Shown here: positions 43,637-53,218 of the stretch, piece by piece
Numbering within the stretch: position 1 is the stretch's first letter
How the letters are laid out: the number at the start of each line of letters is the position of its first letter
NCBI GenBank assembly: GCA_001592805.2
Contig: CP051140.1
Coordinates: 2,791,501-2,855,500, forward strand
DNA from: Peltaster fructicola
Lineage: Eukaryota > Ascomycota > Dothideomycetes
Direction of reading: 5' to 3'
DNA: 64,000 nt
Position numbers and translations under genes: made by a program
Notes under the pieces: generated by a model
What the model was told of the DNA's origin: nothing
Seen by the model: only the letters and a program-made list of their open reading frames with translations
Databases searched by the model: none

Positions 43637-43663
43637 CGTTATATATTTGAGCTCAATATAACG
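43637..43663. repeat. Near-perfect AT-rich palindrome after ureG
   Basis: CGTTATAT at the left pairs with ATATAACG at the right around a TTGAGCTCAA centre, with a three-base bulge. It lies about 95 nt past the ureG stop and may be a 3'-end or protein-binding element. Confidence 0.55.
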
Positions 43664-44581
43664 ACATTCTCATCCTGTTGATGGCGTAGTCGCGCAGGGA
43701 TACACTCAGAATGAGTGTTAACAAGACAGCAAGGTGTTTGGACTGTCATCGCTTCGGGTCTTGTGCGTGCTACCAGGGACAGCCCTGACACTTGCGTTGC
43801 CAGGGTTTCGGCATCCATCTCGTATAGACCGAGCGCATGTCAAACCGTCGCGCACGGTCAGATGAACGTGGACCATTGTGCAGCCATGATGGCTTACGGT
43901 GTAATTCTCTAGAAGAGAGAAGCACCCGATCCTCGCTGTAGATATATCGCTCAATGTCAAGACCAGAGATCTGATCGTCCATGTGAGAACCGAATGGTAG
44001 GATGTGTGACCTACAGATTTTAGCTGCATGCACTCAATTTAGCTACCCTGGTGCCTGGCTAGACCTACCCCAGTTCGGAAGGATGAATGAAACAAAGTCC
44101 GCGATCAGTCTGTGCCGATGGTACACCATTGAAGTCTGTCGCAAATCACACATACAGTCCTGCTCGTGTTTATGCTGCGTCCGGCCAAGCGATCTTGCAC
44201 CAAACGCCCGTCGTGCTTCGTTTGCAACCTGTCAGTGTAGCTGCATAGCTCCTCCTCGACGTCACGAACAACAGCAGCTTACCGGACTACCTCAAGAACT
44301 CCGACCTTGCATATCGCGGTCCTTCAGAGCTGCTGTAGCACATGCATGACTGGCCATGATTACTAGCAGTCGCAGAAAAGACATCTTACTCATCACCATC
44401 GGGAGGACTGCCACAACAACGGTCTTGAAGACATGCTCATCCACATCTGAGGCGGAAACCGGCATTGGTGGCACCACGACGTAAAAGATCTGTTTGTACA
44501 ACATACGCATGTGCAACGCTCGTTCCTGCAGCAAACGCTCACTTCGCACCTGTGAGCGCCTCTAATTGTGATATCTCCACC

Positions 44582-47500
44582 ATGGAGGTCGTCAATCCAA
44601 CATACAATGCGCCAATGCTCGCTCCACCTTCACCTACGAAGCGTCTACACTCTCGATCACCCTCCACCTCACCCACAAGACCGTACTCAGCTCTCGGATT
44701 CGATCCCTTGCTGCGCTGTCTCAGTCCGACATCGACACTGCAAGCATTCACGACTTCTTCTTCTCCTGCATTTCGCGATTCAAGGTCCCCTTCACCCCGA
44801 CGATTAATACTCGATGCTTCATTCAGGCATGTCTCCGACGAACAGAAAGAGCTCGGCATCAAGGCTGCACAGGCATGTCTCGATATCAGAGGCTGGACAC
44901 ACGAGCTTGAAGGCTGGGACTGGCCAGGCTGCTTCGAAGAGCCCGCACCTGCAAGCAAACGCGCACGGTTTTCGATCATGTCGATAGGCAGTCTGGCTTC
45001 CCGGCAGACGACTGAGACGCACGAAGACGATGAGAAGCACGAGTTCTGGGGTTCACTACCTGCTGCGATTGTCAAGGGATATGACGAGCGTCTGCAGGAG
45101 ATTTCTACCCAGCTTGACGAAATCGATCTCGAGGACCTCAAGAACTATACATTACAGGCACATACTTCACCAGACACGACACCACGATTGCAGCAGAGAG
45201 AGGATGAGCTAGACTCGAGCAGCAGTTCACCAGACCTGCGCCAACTAGACGACTTCACAGCCGTTGTCACAGCGACGATTCTGCAGACACTCCCGTTTGT
45301 CAATCGCTTAGCGCGACTCTTGGACGATTGGTCAGCTAGAGTTACCATCTTGAAGGCGATACCATTGTTCCTGCACGATCTCGATCGTTTGCGGACCGAT
45401 CTCGACCATGGCTGGGCAGCTGTCGCGGTCTCATTGCGAAAGAACGGCACGTATGCATCCTTGGGTGCGGACGATATGCAGACGATGCAAGCCCTGATCG
45501 ATTCCAACATGGCATCTCTAGGTCAGAGGCTCGATAGCTTCCTTGATCTGCTCGAAGGCAGGCAAGATACCGTACCGGATGTGTTTCTGGACAAGTTTGA
45601 GGAGCTTGAAGAGCGCTATGCAGAGTGGGTTGTCATGGCACAACAAAGAGTTTTGGGCGATGAGCTCAAGGAGTATTATCTGGACTCCTCTCCATCTGTG
45701 GTACAGCTAGGACGAATGTCGGCTGATCGAGCAAAAACGCCTACACTGCGTGATGGCTTTGACGAGCAATCAAGAGGTCCATCAGTTGAACGAGGAAGGA
45801 CACCAACCCTACTCCCTAGTTTCGACCATGTCGAGAGAGCCAGGACACCGACTTTCTTGAACACCAGTGATGTTATCGATCGAGCAATCACTCCCACCAT
45901 TCGCGATGCAACTTCACCTGCTCCATCCACGCCTGAGGAGGATCTTAGTCGGGAGACGAACAAGAGCAGGATTCTGCAAGACTACGAACGTCCTGCCGAG
46001 AAGATGCTCAGAACGCCCGCTGCTGGTGGCTTCACAGCACTTCCGCAGTTCGCAGTCATCCAGGTTCCAGCTGCGAATGAAGCAGATCTACGAGGCACAT
46101 CGCCTAGCCGATCGATGAGACATGTGCCGATCATTCTACCAATTGATGGCGATGGGTCACAGTATCAGCCTTCTCCCTCAGCATCAGCAGTCAATCTGCA
46201 TGCACAGCACACGAAACTTGTCGAGTTGCCCGACAATGACATCGCTCACCCTGCCTCGCCACAGAAGACGCCGAAATCTCCAGTCCGCCAGGCCAGCAAT
46301 GCTCTTGCTCGACTCTTTAAGCGAGAGAAGAAGCAAGGTGGCGAGGCTGCCGGTCAATCGCCCAAATCTGACACATCCAGTATCTTCTCCTCCCGACGAG
46401 GTCTCAGCAGGAAGCGAACCACCAAGACGACGGATTCGATGGTTCGGGTAGGTCGTCCGGACACGCCACAGAGCTCCAAGGAGCGACCAGGGACGGCGAG
46501 TAGGATCACTGCCAGTACTGTAGCTCCGTCTGGGCAGTCCGATCATGGACGAGCTCAATACGAACATGGAGAGACGCTCAGGAAGTTAGAGCAGCCTGCA
46601 GAGATGGCAACCTCACCAAGCGCCAATCAACGACCACAGACTGCAGTCCGCGGTGCGCCAGAGACATATCAGCCGAAACGACGTAGCAGGTCTGTCACGA
46701 GTCCGAGTGAAGCAACGTTCCCAGATGACTGGCCTCTCATGCCATCTGAGTTGCGAGCTTCACGTGTCCTTGGTCCGCCTTTTGAGCTACCCGTGCGGCA
46801 CTCAGGCATGCATGGTCCTCCCTTCGAATTGCCAGTGCATGAGCCTGGTACCGCCATCACCCGCGATAGCATTGCTTCTCAGGGCAGTGTGCCAGACCTT
46901 CGGACGGTCCGCTCTATGGCACCAATTGGCAGTGATGCTTTTGACCAGATGTTCTTGGCCGAATTTCCCTCAGTACCAGGTGAGCCAAATAACTCAGGAT
47001 TTATCACGTTCGACTCAGATGGATCGCGGTCGGATGCTACCACTGAGGTCGTCCAGACACAAATCACAGAGAACACTGATGACCTGGACGAGGACAACAG
47101 CGTAGTTGAACCAGTGCCCTCGGACACTCGGAAACTGTCTGTGCCTACGGTCACCTCATCTATGCTCAGTAGTAATGGACGGCAGGACGACCTGTCCGTA
47201 GCCAGAGCTATCAGTATTGAAGGTTTGAAGCAATTCAATAGTCCTCCGCAACTGCCGGAGCACAATCACAAGGAAAGGTACATGAACATCTTGAAAGACG
47301 ACCGTTCTTCAAGCCTGCCTGTGGATGGCTTTGCATCTGTCGATGATGTCTCCTCCCTCGACGATCAGGCACACTCTCCACCTAAAGCCTCTGCTGCAGC
47401 ACTTGCAGCCTTGACAGCAGCCACGAGGACTGCTCAAGCTCCACACCACGGTCATCATCAGCATGCCAATTCCATTGCCGAGCTGGCTGCTGTGCAAGCG

Positions 47501-48943
47501 ATGGTCATGCATGCACCACAACATGAGTACCCGCCAGCAGTACCAATAATGTCGGGAGACACACTCGAAAACGGCGATGACGAAACTTCTGCGGACACAA
47601 AAGCAGTCAAGCGAGCAAGTATGGCAAGCATCAAGGCACATCTTGCTTCCGAGATTCGAAGTATTGACGTGCCAGCGCGAAAGAGAGACTCGAACAAGCT
47701 AGATGCTGCACGAGAATCGTCAGGACACAGTACGCCAGGCTTTGAGTCGGCACCTGAATCTCGGCGAAGCTCATTGTCATACTTCCAGAAGTCAGCCCAC
47801 ACTGGCAGGGGCTCATTATCAGGTGCACAGAGCCCGACTAGCTCGCTCGACACTCCCAACTTCAGTCGCTTGCGCTCAAGCAGTGTTGACACCAACAGCG
47901 AAAAGGCGCCTCTGAATGCTTCGATAGCCAAGAAGCGGCGCACCGCTCCAGCCTTAGAGACGATTCAGCCATCAGCCGAGTACGAGGCGGACCCTACTAC
48001 TCAAAGCAAGACTGCTCGACTTCCAAAACGCACTGTACCTGTGGATGAGATCGATCGTCATGTTAGTGAAGTACTCGAGAAGATTCCGGCACCGATCCGT
48101 TTTCGAGCTCGAGATGCTGAAGCTTCGGCCGCGCCTGGACCGCGAGCTTCGGAAGGCAAATCCCAATACACTCGACCAAGACATGCGATCGCGGCTCGAC
48201 AAGTCAGTGGAGCTGGCGCAATGACGCTGACTCCTGCTGAAGTGTCGCCCAAGAAGTCACACGATGAGTCGGGCATCAAGCTTTACCACCTTACACAAGC
48301 CGGTCGTGAAGAACCAATCAAGCTCTTTGTGAGGCTTGTTGGCGAGAATGACAGAGTTATGGTTAGAGTTGGTGGTGGCTGGGCTGATCTTGCGGACTAT
48401 CTACGACAGTATGCCGAGCACCATGGCAGCAGAACGGTGTCTGGGACGGGACTAGGCTTTGAGCTGCAATCAGGTGGCACAACACCTGCAGGCAGTCGCA
48501 GAACTAGCGGTGCTGCGATCACTCCTGCAGAACGACGAGCCATCAAGGACGCCGAAGCAAGTCCGTCCGTTGCTGGCGCCGGCATGGCGGCACAAGAAGA
48601 TGGCACTCCAACCATTGAAGGTCGAGCAGAGCTGCCAGGATCCGACGTTGCATTCACACTGCAGTCTGTTGATGCTAAACTGCAAGCAAGACCGAGCTCA
48701 AAAGGCCGTGCCAAATCAGCACTGTCAAGCCGCAGCAGTAGATCTGACCTTCGAGAGGCCAAAGACACATCTTCAGAGCACAAGGCCAAATGGGTCAAGA
48801 CTATGCTCGAAAAAGCTAGGAAGGAGACGTCTGGTGCGAAGAATCGCAAGGACAATGCATTCGGAGATATGGGCAGGATAGGATCGACTCGCAGGGTCAT
48901 ATTCCGCAGTCCGAGTGCGATGGACGACAGAAAGTCCAAGTAG
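44582..48943 (+). CDS. KAR9: Kar9-type spindle/nuclear positioning protein with C-terminal GAR motif
   Basis: Single-exon protein of 1453 aa. The N-terminal about 390 residues match the Kar9 family, which links microtubule plus ends (through EB1/Bim1) to cortical transport. Signatures are ACLDIRGWTHELEGWDWPG near 95-115 and DDFTAVVTATILQTLPFVNR, then LLDDWSARVTILKAIPLFL. Residues about 380-445 hold four spaced copies of an R-x-x-TPT-[LFI] motif. PPFELPV occurs twice near 735-750. The long middle is disordered, Ser/Pro-rich. Near 1240-1290, EEPIKLFVRLVGENDRVMVR and VGGGWADLADYLRQY match the GAR microtubule-binding module of GAS2/plakins. The chosen start is the Met at MEVVNPTYNAPML; the frame is open upstream to 44465. 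Confidence 0.85.
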   Translation: MEVVNPTYNAPMLAPPSPTKRLHSRSPSTSPTRPYSALGFDPLLRCLSPTSTLQAFTTSSSPAFRDSRSPSPRRLILDASFRHVSDEQKELGIKAAQACLDIRGWTHELEGWDWPGCFEEPAPASKRARFSIMSIGSLASRQTTETHEDDEKHEFWGSLPAAIVKGYDERLQEISTQLDEIDLEDLKNYTLQAHTSPDTTPRLQQREDELDSSSSSPDLRQLDDFTAVVTATILQTLPFVNRLARLLDDWSARVTILKAIPLFLHDLDRLRTDLDHGWAAVAVSLRKNGTYASLGADDMQTMQALIDSNMASLGQRLDSFLDLLEGRQDTVPDVFLDKFEELEERYAEWVVMAQQRVLGDELKEYYLDSSPSVVQLGRMSADRAKTPTLRDGFDEQSRGPSVERGRTPTLLPSFDHVERARTPTFLNTSDVIDRAITPTIRDATSPAPSTPEEDLSRETNKSRILQDYERPAEKMLRTPAAGGFTALPQFAVIQVPAANEADLRGTSPSRSMRHVPIILPIDGDGSQYQPSPSASAVNLHAQHTKLVELPDNDIAHPASPQKTPKSPVRQASNALARLFKREKKQGGEAAGQSPKSDTSSIFSSRRGLSRKRTTKTTDSMVRVGRPDTPQSSKERPGTASRITASTVAPSGQSDHGRAQYEHGETLRKLEQPAEMATSPSANQRPQTAVRGAPETYQPKRRSRSVTSPSEATFPDDWPLMPSELRASRVLGPPFELPVRHSGMHGPPFELPVHEPGTAITRDSIASQGSVPDLRTVRSMAPIGSDAFDQMFLAEFPSVPGEPNNSGFITFDSDGSRSDATTEVVQTQITENTDDLDEDNSVVEPVPSDTRKLSVPTVTSSMLSSNGRQDDLSVARAISIEGLKQFNSPPQLPEHNHKERYMNILKDDRSSSLPVDGFASVDDVSSLDDQAHSPPKASAAALAALTAATRTAQAPHHGHHQHANSIAELAAVQAMVMHAPQHEYPPAVPIMSGDTLENGDDETSADTKAVKRASMASIKAHLASEIRSIDVPARKRDSNKLDAARESSGHSTPGFESAPESRRSSLSYFQKSAHTGRGSLSGAQSPTSSLDTPNFSRLRSSSVDTNSEKAPLNASIAKKRRTAPALETIQPSAEYEADPTTQSKTARLPKRTVPVDEIDRHVSEVLEKIPAPIRFRARDAEASAAPGPRASEGKSQYTRPRHAIAARQVSGAGAMTLTPAEVSPKKSHDESGIKLYHLTQAGREEPIKLFVRLVGENDRVMVRVGGGWADLADYLRQYAEHHGSRTVSGTGLGFELQSGGTTPAGSRRTSGAAITPAERRAIKDAEASPSVAGAGMAAQEDGTPTIEGRAELPGSDVAFTLQSVDAKLQARPSSKGRAKSALSSRSSRSDLREAKDTSSEHKAKWVKTMLEKARKETSGAKNRKDNAFGDMGRIGSTRRVIFRSPSAMDDRKSK

Positions 48944-49203
48944 CTAGCCTTGCCAGAATGTTTGGATTTGGTTTGTAGGACCAGTTGAGATACCCAGGAC
49001 GATCCAGTGTTGATCTGTCACCATGTATGCATCCGGCATCTGTAATTTGTACATATCTTATGTCCTTGTTGTGACATCGCAATCATGCTTCACTATGCAA
49101 GCCGCTCGTAAGTATCGTATGCCAGGTAAGTTTACGCACTTGAAGAAAAGTAAGCTGTAGATCGCACAGGGGGACGGCTTGTGTTGAAGGAAACGGGCAT
49201 GAC

Positions 49204-49806
49204 TTACAAGAGCGATAGTGTAATGTCTCCTCTGATGCTTGCTTTCAACTCGATCTCAATCTCGAGATTGGCCTCGAGTGTAAGCTTCAATCCATCTGTG
49301 TTCTTCAGGTCGCTACCCTTCTCTTGCTTCTGAGGCATGTAGTAAGGTTGACGAGGGTCAGAACCTCGCACTGGAATCTCACCACGCATCGCACGAGCGT
49401 GTGTGACCGGTCCGTCCATGGACGTGCTGTCTGGCCCTATCCGATCGAATGGCTGCATTGCCATGGTCTCTCCACGAGCATCGGCCTCTTCGAGTGCAGC
49501 TAGAGAGCCCGTCTTCATGTGTTTCCCATCGTTCATGGCCTTTCGCGTTCGTGAGCGACGGTCGCGACGTGACGTGGATCGAGAATGATTTCCCTCTAGA
49601 CCGGCTTCGCGGCGTTGCAGTTTGGTCTTACTTTCCTGCTTCTGCTGCTGTTCCTTCGTCCGTTGTTCAGTCAGACTCCCATCTGGCTGACGGTCGAGGT
49701 CGCTGTCCTCGCGTTGCATTCGTTCGAAGGTCTCTTTGCGCTTGTTGAATTCATTCTGTACACTTTCGTTGGACTTTTGTGGCCCTCCTTGTTGTACGTT
49801 GGCCAT
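49204..49806 (-). CDS. Unknown protein, paralogue A: basic/disordered with beta-type C-terminal module
   Basis: 200-aa single-exon ORF of unknown function. Residues 1-90 are highly charged (NEFNKRKETFERMQREDSDL, many Gln/Lys/Arg) and partly coiled-coil. A basic stretch RRDRRSRTRKA may target the nucleus. The middle is nondescript. The last 28 residues (LKLTLEANLEIEIELKA, then SIRGDITLSLL) alternate hydrophobic and charged residues as in amphipathic beta strands. They clearly match the end of the neighbouring gene at 50523-51242, although the rest does not. The stop overlaps a GTAAGT donor-like string, so a spliced extension is possible, but the neighbour also ends there. Confidence 0.75.
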   Translation of the reverse strand: MANVQQGGPQKSNESVQNEFNKRKETFERMQREDSDLDRQPDGSLTEQRTKEQQQKQESKTKLQRREAGLEGNHSRSTSRRDRRSRTRKAMNDGKHMKTGSLAALEEADARGETMAMQPFDRIGPDSTSMDGPVTHARAMRGEIPVRGSDPRQPYYMPQKQEKGSDLKNTDGLKLTLEANLEIEIELKASIRGDITLSLL

Positions 49807-50522
49807 GATAGGTGATACTCGAACAGAGCCTACAGTGAGCGATGCCCAAGGACTCGAACACCACGAGCATTATCCAACGGGACTTCAGGGGCGATCGTTG
49901 GTCAGGATGCGCGTCAGAGCTGGTAACATCCCGGCGGCAGCAGGACTATCCTCCGCAGCTGAGTGCTCGAGCTGTCTAGTAGCATGATCGTGCGACCTGG
50001 TCTGCCACGGAACAGAAGTGGTTGCTCACGAGGAAGCCCACAAGTCTCTGGGTCATCTTGCAAGACCTGACCAATGGTGCAAGGGAAAGCAGGATATTGT
50101 ATTACAGATTGTGTCTCGCCTGCGCCACCCAGTGACCTCCTCGCGCTCCTGGGTTCGAGGATGTGGATGCTGTGGCAATGCTGTAGCCAAGATGAGCCAA
50201 GTTACATTGCAAGGTTGTGGACGCACTTTGCGTCATGTACTCCCATCAGACGGCCCAGCACGGCATGAGAACCATGCAACACGCGGCTGGATAGCCCAGG
50301 GAGAAACAAGCATAACGACAGCTGCTGACATCTGAATAATGGGAAGAATCTGATGGTATACACTGCAATGCTCGCGAGTGCTGTCGTCTTGCTGTCGTAG
50401 CCAATGAATCGTTGTGGTGGAAGAAGGTTTGCGCTAATGTCTACTGCTATACACTGGTCGCGACGACAACCTAATGGACAATGAGAAGAGCGCTGTATGG
50501 AGGATGCTATTGGCACCACGGG
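49807..50522. other. Spacer between the two paralogues
   Basis: About 0.7 kb holding the promoter of paralogue A and the 3' UTR of paralogue B. A plus-strand frame (50018-50335) has no support. Confidence 0.5.
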
Positions 50523-51242
50523 CTAATTCAGCAGACCAAGTGTCAGATCACCATGGATCTTGGCCTTTAGCTGAATCTCAATGTCAAGGTTGAGTTCGAG
50601 ACGAAGACGAAGCTGCTCTCCACCACCATCATCACCGCCCTTCTTCTTGTCTTGGCCACCCGTGAGGCCACCAAGTGCCTTGCCAGCAGTATCGCCGACC
50701 TGACCGACGGCCTTTCCAGCAGTGTCTTGCACCATATCGCCAGCGCCGTTGACGAGCTCGCCACCTGGAAGACCCTCTGTGATGTTGTCCAGTGGACCAC
50801 TTTGTGAGCCTTTGGCTTGTTGTTTCTTCGCTCGTTGACGCTGACGACGTCCGCCTGCTGCACTGACATCTGAGCGATAAACAGACTCAGTATCGCTGTC
50901 AGACACCCGACGACCACGACTAGGACGGCGTCGAGACGCTTGTCGAGATTGCTGCATCTGTGGCTGTGGCTCCTTGTCTGCGCATGATCAGTTTGGAACA
51001 CGCTCGACACTGCGTAGCATACCCTCTTGTGTGGTATCTTCCTGCGTAGGACTTGCGCCACCCTCCGTATCTTCACTCTCTTTTGCTGTTGCTGTGGCGG
51101 AGGCTGCTTGTTGGCTCCAAGCTTTTGGGTGTACGTTTTCGGTCCTACGGTTCGCCTGGGCCTCTCCTTTGGCGCTGGCGTTCATACCAACGTTGCCCTC
51201 GCCATTGATTGAAGCCTGTTGCTCCTCTGTCTCAGCGGCCAT
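50523..51242 (-). CDS. Unknown protein, paralogue B: disordered with the same beta-type C-terminal module
   Basis: 224-aa protein from exons 51023-51242 and 50523-50977, with a 45-nt intron (GTATGC...GCGCAG). The N-terminal half is acidic and Gln/Ala-rich, followed by an Arg-rich part (RRRPSRGRRVSDSDTESVYR). A small repeat, QDTAGKAVGQVGDTAGKALG, precedes a Lys/Gly linker. The C-terminus QLRLRLELNLDIEIQLKA, then KIHGDLTLGLLN, pairs with paralogue A (roughly 60% identity over 28 residues). From memory, similar tails end other disordered proteins in filamentous ascomycetes. Function unknown; an assembly or anchoring module is a fair guess. Confidence 0.78.
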
Positions 51243-52203
51243 GTTTAGATTTTGCTCTGAGCGACTCGAGATGTCAAGACATTGAAGAGAAGACTACTGA
51301 GTTGATGATCACTTTCCTCGTGACTGGGGTAGTGGTCGGAACGAATCATGGAAGCATCTTACCACTCTGACGCAATGTACTCGAGCCGAAGTTGGCAGCA
51401 TCATTGTGCTACCACCGTATCAGCCACACGGCCCACATGTAATACATGTGCTCGTGCCGAGTGTGCCTGGAAGTAGGTCCGCAGGGCCACGGACATTTCT
51501 TGCAGATCATGGAGACTCGCCACACTCAGAACCTGAGCGACGTGGACGACCTCACTCGTGCCCAGTACTTGCAAGCAGGCCACGCTATCGAAGGGTGTGC
51601 TCAAAGCGTGAGTTGGCACGTGTGGTCGTGTGCATGATCGAACACATGATCATTTGCATAGGATAGCGCATGCTTCGCTGAATGCCTGCTCCAGCGTCGG
51701 GTTCTCTCCATCTACTGCTCATGTAGAGGAGAGAGAGAAGCAGCCAATCTCACCGCGATGACGACGGTGCAAGTGAGCTGGCCTGGTCAGCGGCTGGAGA
51801 GTGTCATTCCAGCATCAGGTTTGTGCAGCGACCAGGATGTTGAGCCAGGATGATTCAGCTCTCTCGTGACCTACATGAGGCTCTTGGCGACACCACAACG
51901 GACATCATCCATCATTGATATGCCCTTGGTGCGCATCTTGCGTCGAGTCTGAAACCGATACACACTGCAGACTGCTGTGTTGAAGGATGAATACTGCTGC
52001 TGTCGCGAGCGGAAATACGACGCCAAAATGCTGCACCGTGATTGGCTCTTGTGCTTGGCCTATTCATAATCTAAGCCGAGGTCCTGATCATGTGTTCCAG
52101 AAGTGATGAAGGTTATGAAAGAATCTAGGCAACCAACAACAAAACTACCCCCTCAGGTTTACACAGAATCTACCTTGCAGAGAAGCACGTCTCGAGAGCG
52201 AAG
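51243..52203. other. Divergent intergenic region
   Basis: Roughly 1 kb shared upstream by paralogue B and the DUF2470 gene. Only short open frames are present; no RNA gene is seen. Confidence 0.5.
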
Positions 52204-52923
52204 ATGGCCGACTCCAAATCAGCTAGCGCCAAGAACGGCATCATTACGCACATGAACAAGGACCACAGCGATTCGGTGAGTGGAACGAAAGAGCCATTGA
52301 AGCTCTGCCTGACCACATTATAGCTCATTCGATACCTGGAGTACTATCACAAGCTGTCAGGATGGCGAGCATATAACGCCAAAATGACCGATATCGAGCT
52401 CGACAACCTCAAAGTGCGAGCAAGTGGACAGACCTACACCATTCCGTTCCACCCACCGATGAACTCCTTCAGTGAAGCTCGTCACCGACTGGTCGACATG
52501 GACAAGCTCGCAGCACTGCATCTCAGGAAGTCAGATGTCACCATCAAGCGCTTCGTGCCTCCTTATGGCCTCTATGCCATAGGTTTCGTCCTGACTGTTG
52601 GTGGTTTTGCAGTCCTCAGTCAGCGCCACTTGTTCGAGGCAGGTGGAGTTGTTGAGCAGCTTGCTGGTCCTCAATTCGGTCCTCGTCTGGCAGCACTGCT
52701 CCATCACGCTCAGCCGCGCATCTTCTACGGCCTCATTGCCGTCCACATCGCCGAGATGTTCTATTTCATCCGATATAAGCTCGTGGAGCACTCCGTGAGC
52801 ATTCGTGCTCCTCAATTCTGGCTGTGGGCAATTAGTGTGCTCATCGAGGGCATTGGTGCTCAGGCTCGTTTCAAGAGGACTGTTGAACTTGCTAGGATCG
52901 AGAAGGAGAAGCAGAGGCACTGA
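52204..52923 (+). CDS. DUF2470-domain membrane protein
   Basis: 223-aa protein from exons 52204-52275 and 52324-52923 (48-nt intron, GTGAGT...TTATAG). The N-terminal about 100 residues are a DUF2470 domain (HMNKDHSDS, then LIRYLEYYHKLSG, and TIPFHPPMNSFSEARHRLVD), related to the C-terminal part of HugZ/pyridoxamine-oxidase-like haem proteins. Three hydrophobic segments follow (YGLYAIGFVLTVGGFAVL, IFYGLIAVHIAEMFYFI, FWLWAISVLIEGIGA), with a basic cytosolic tail. The family is widespread in fungi, but its role is not established. The fusion to membrane segments suggests a membrane-bound ligand- or haem-handling protein. Confidence 0.88.
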
Positions 52924-53218
52924 TTTACACGAACCCGAATACGGTCTAGTGTCATTTGTGACTGTATCATAGAGCTGCCTATCATGCTTTACAGTAGACT
53001 ATCTTCTTCATCACATCGAATGTGTCCAATTCAAAGGCAGTGTCGAACTGACGCATCGCACCAAGCTGCTCAGACCTCATCTCATCCTCTGTGCTTTTCA
53101 AAGTGGCGCTTCACGAGCTGATATCAATCCCGCCACCGTCTCGATGATGCGAGGAAGGAGAGGAGCATTTCAGGAGTGTCGATGATGCAGAGCCACTATC
53201 CCAGCTAGAGAGACACCC

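Larger units (their letters stand above)
43542..44581. other. 1 kb intergenic region with two hairpins after ureG
   Basis: Holds the ureG 3' region, including two inverted repeats (listed separately), and then the promoter of KAR9. Open frames are short and motif-free. Confidence 0.5.

Noticed and set aside
46184-48939. Several minus-strand frames of 110-180 codons inside KAR9
   Set aside because: Mirror-image frames created by codon bias of the sense gene; Ser/Leu-rich composition is typical of antisense frames.
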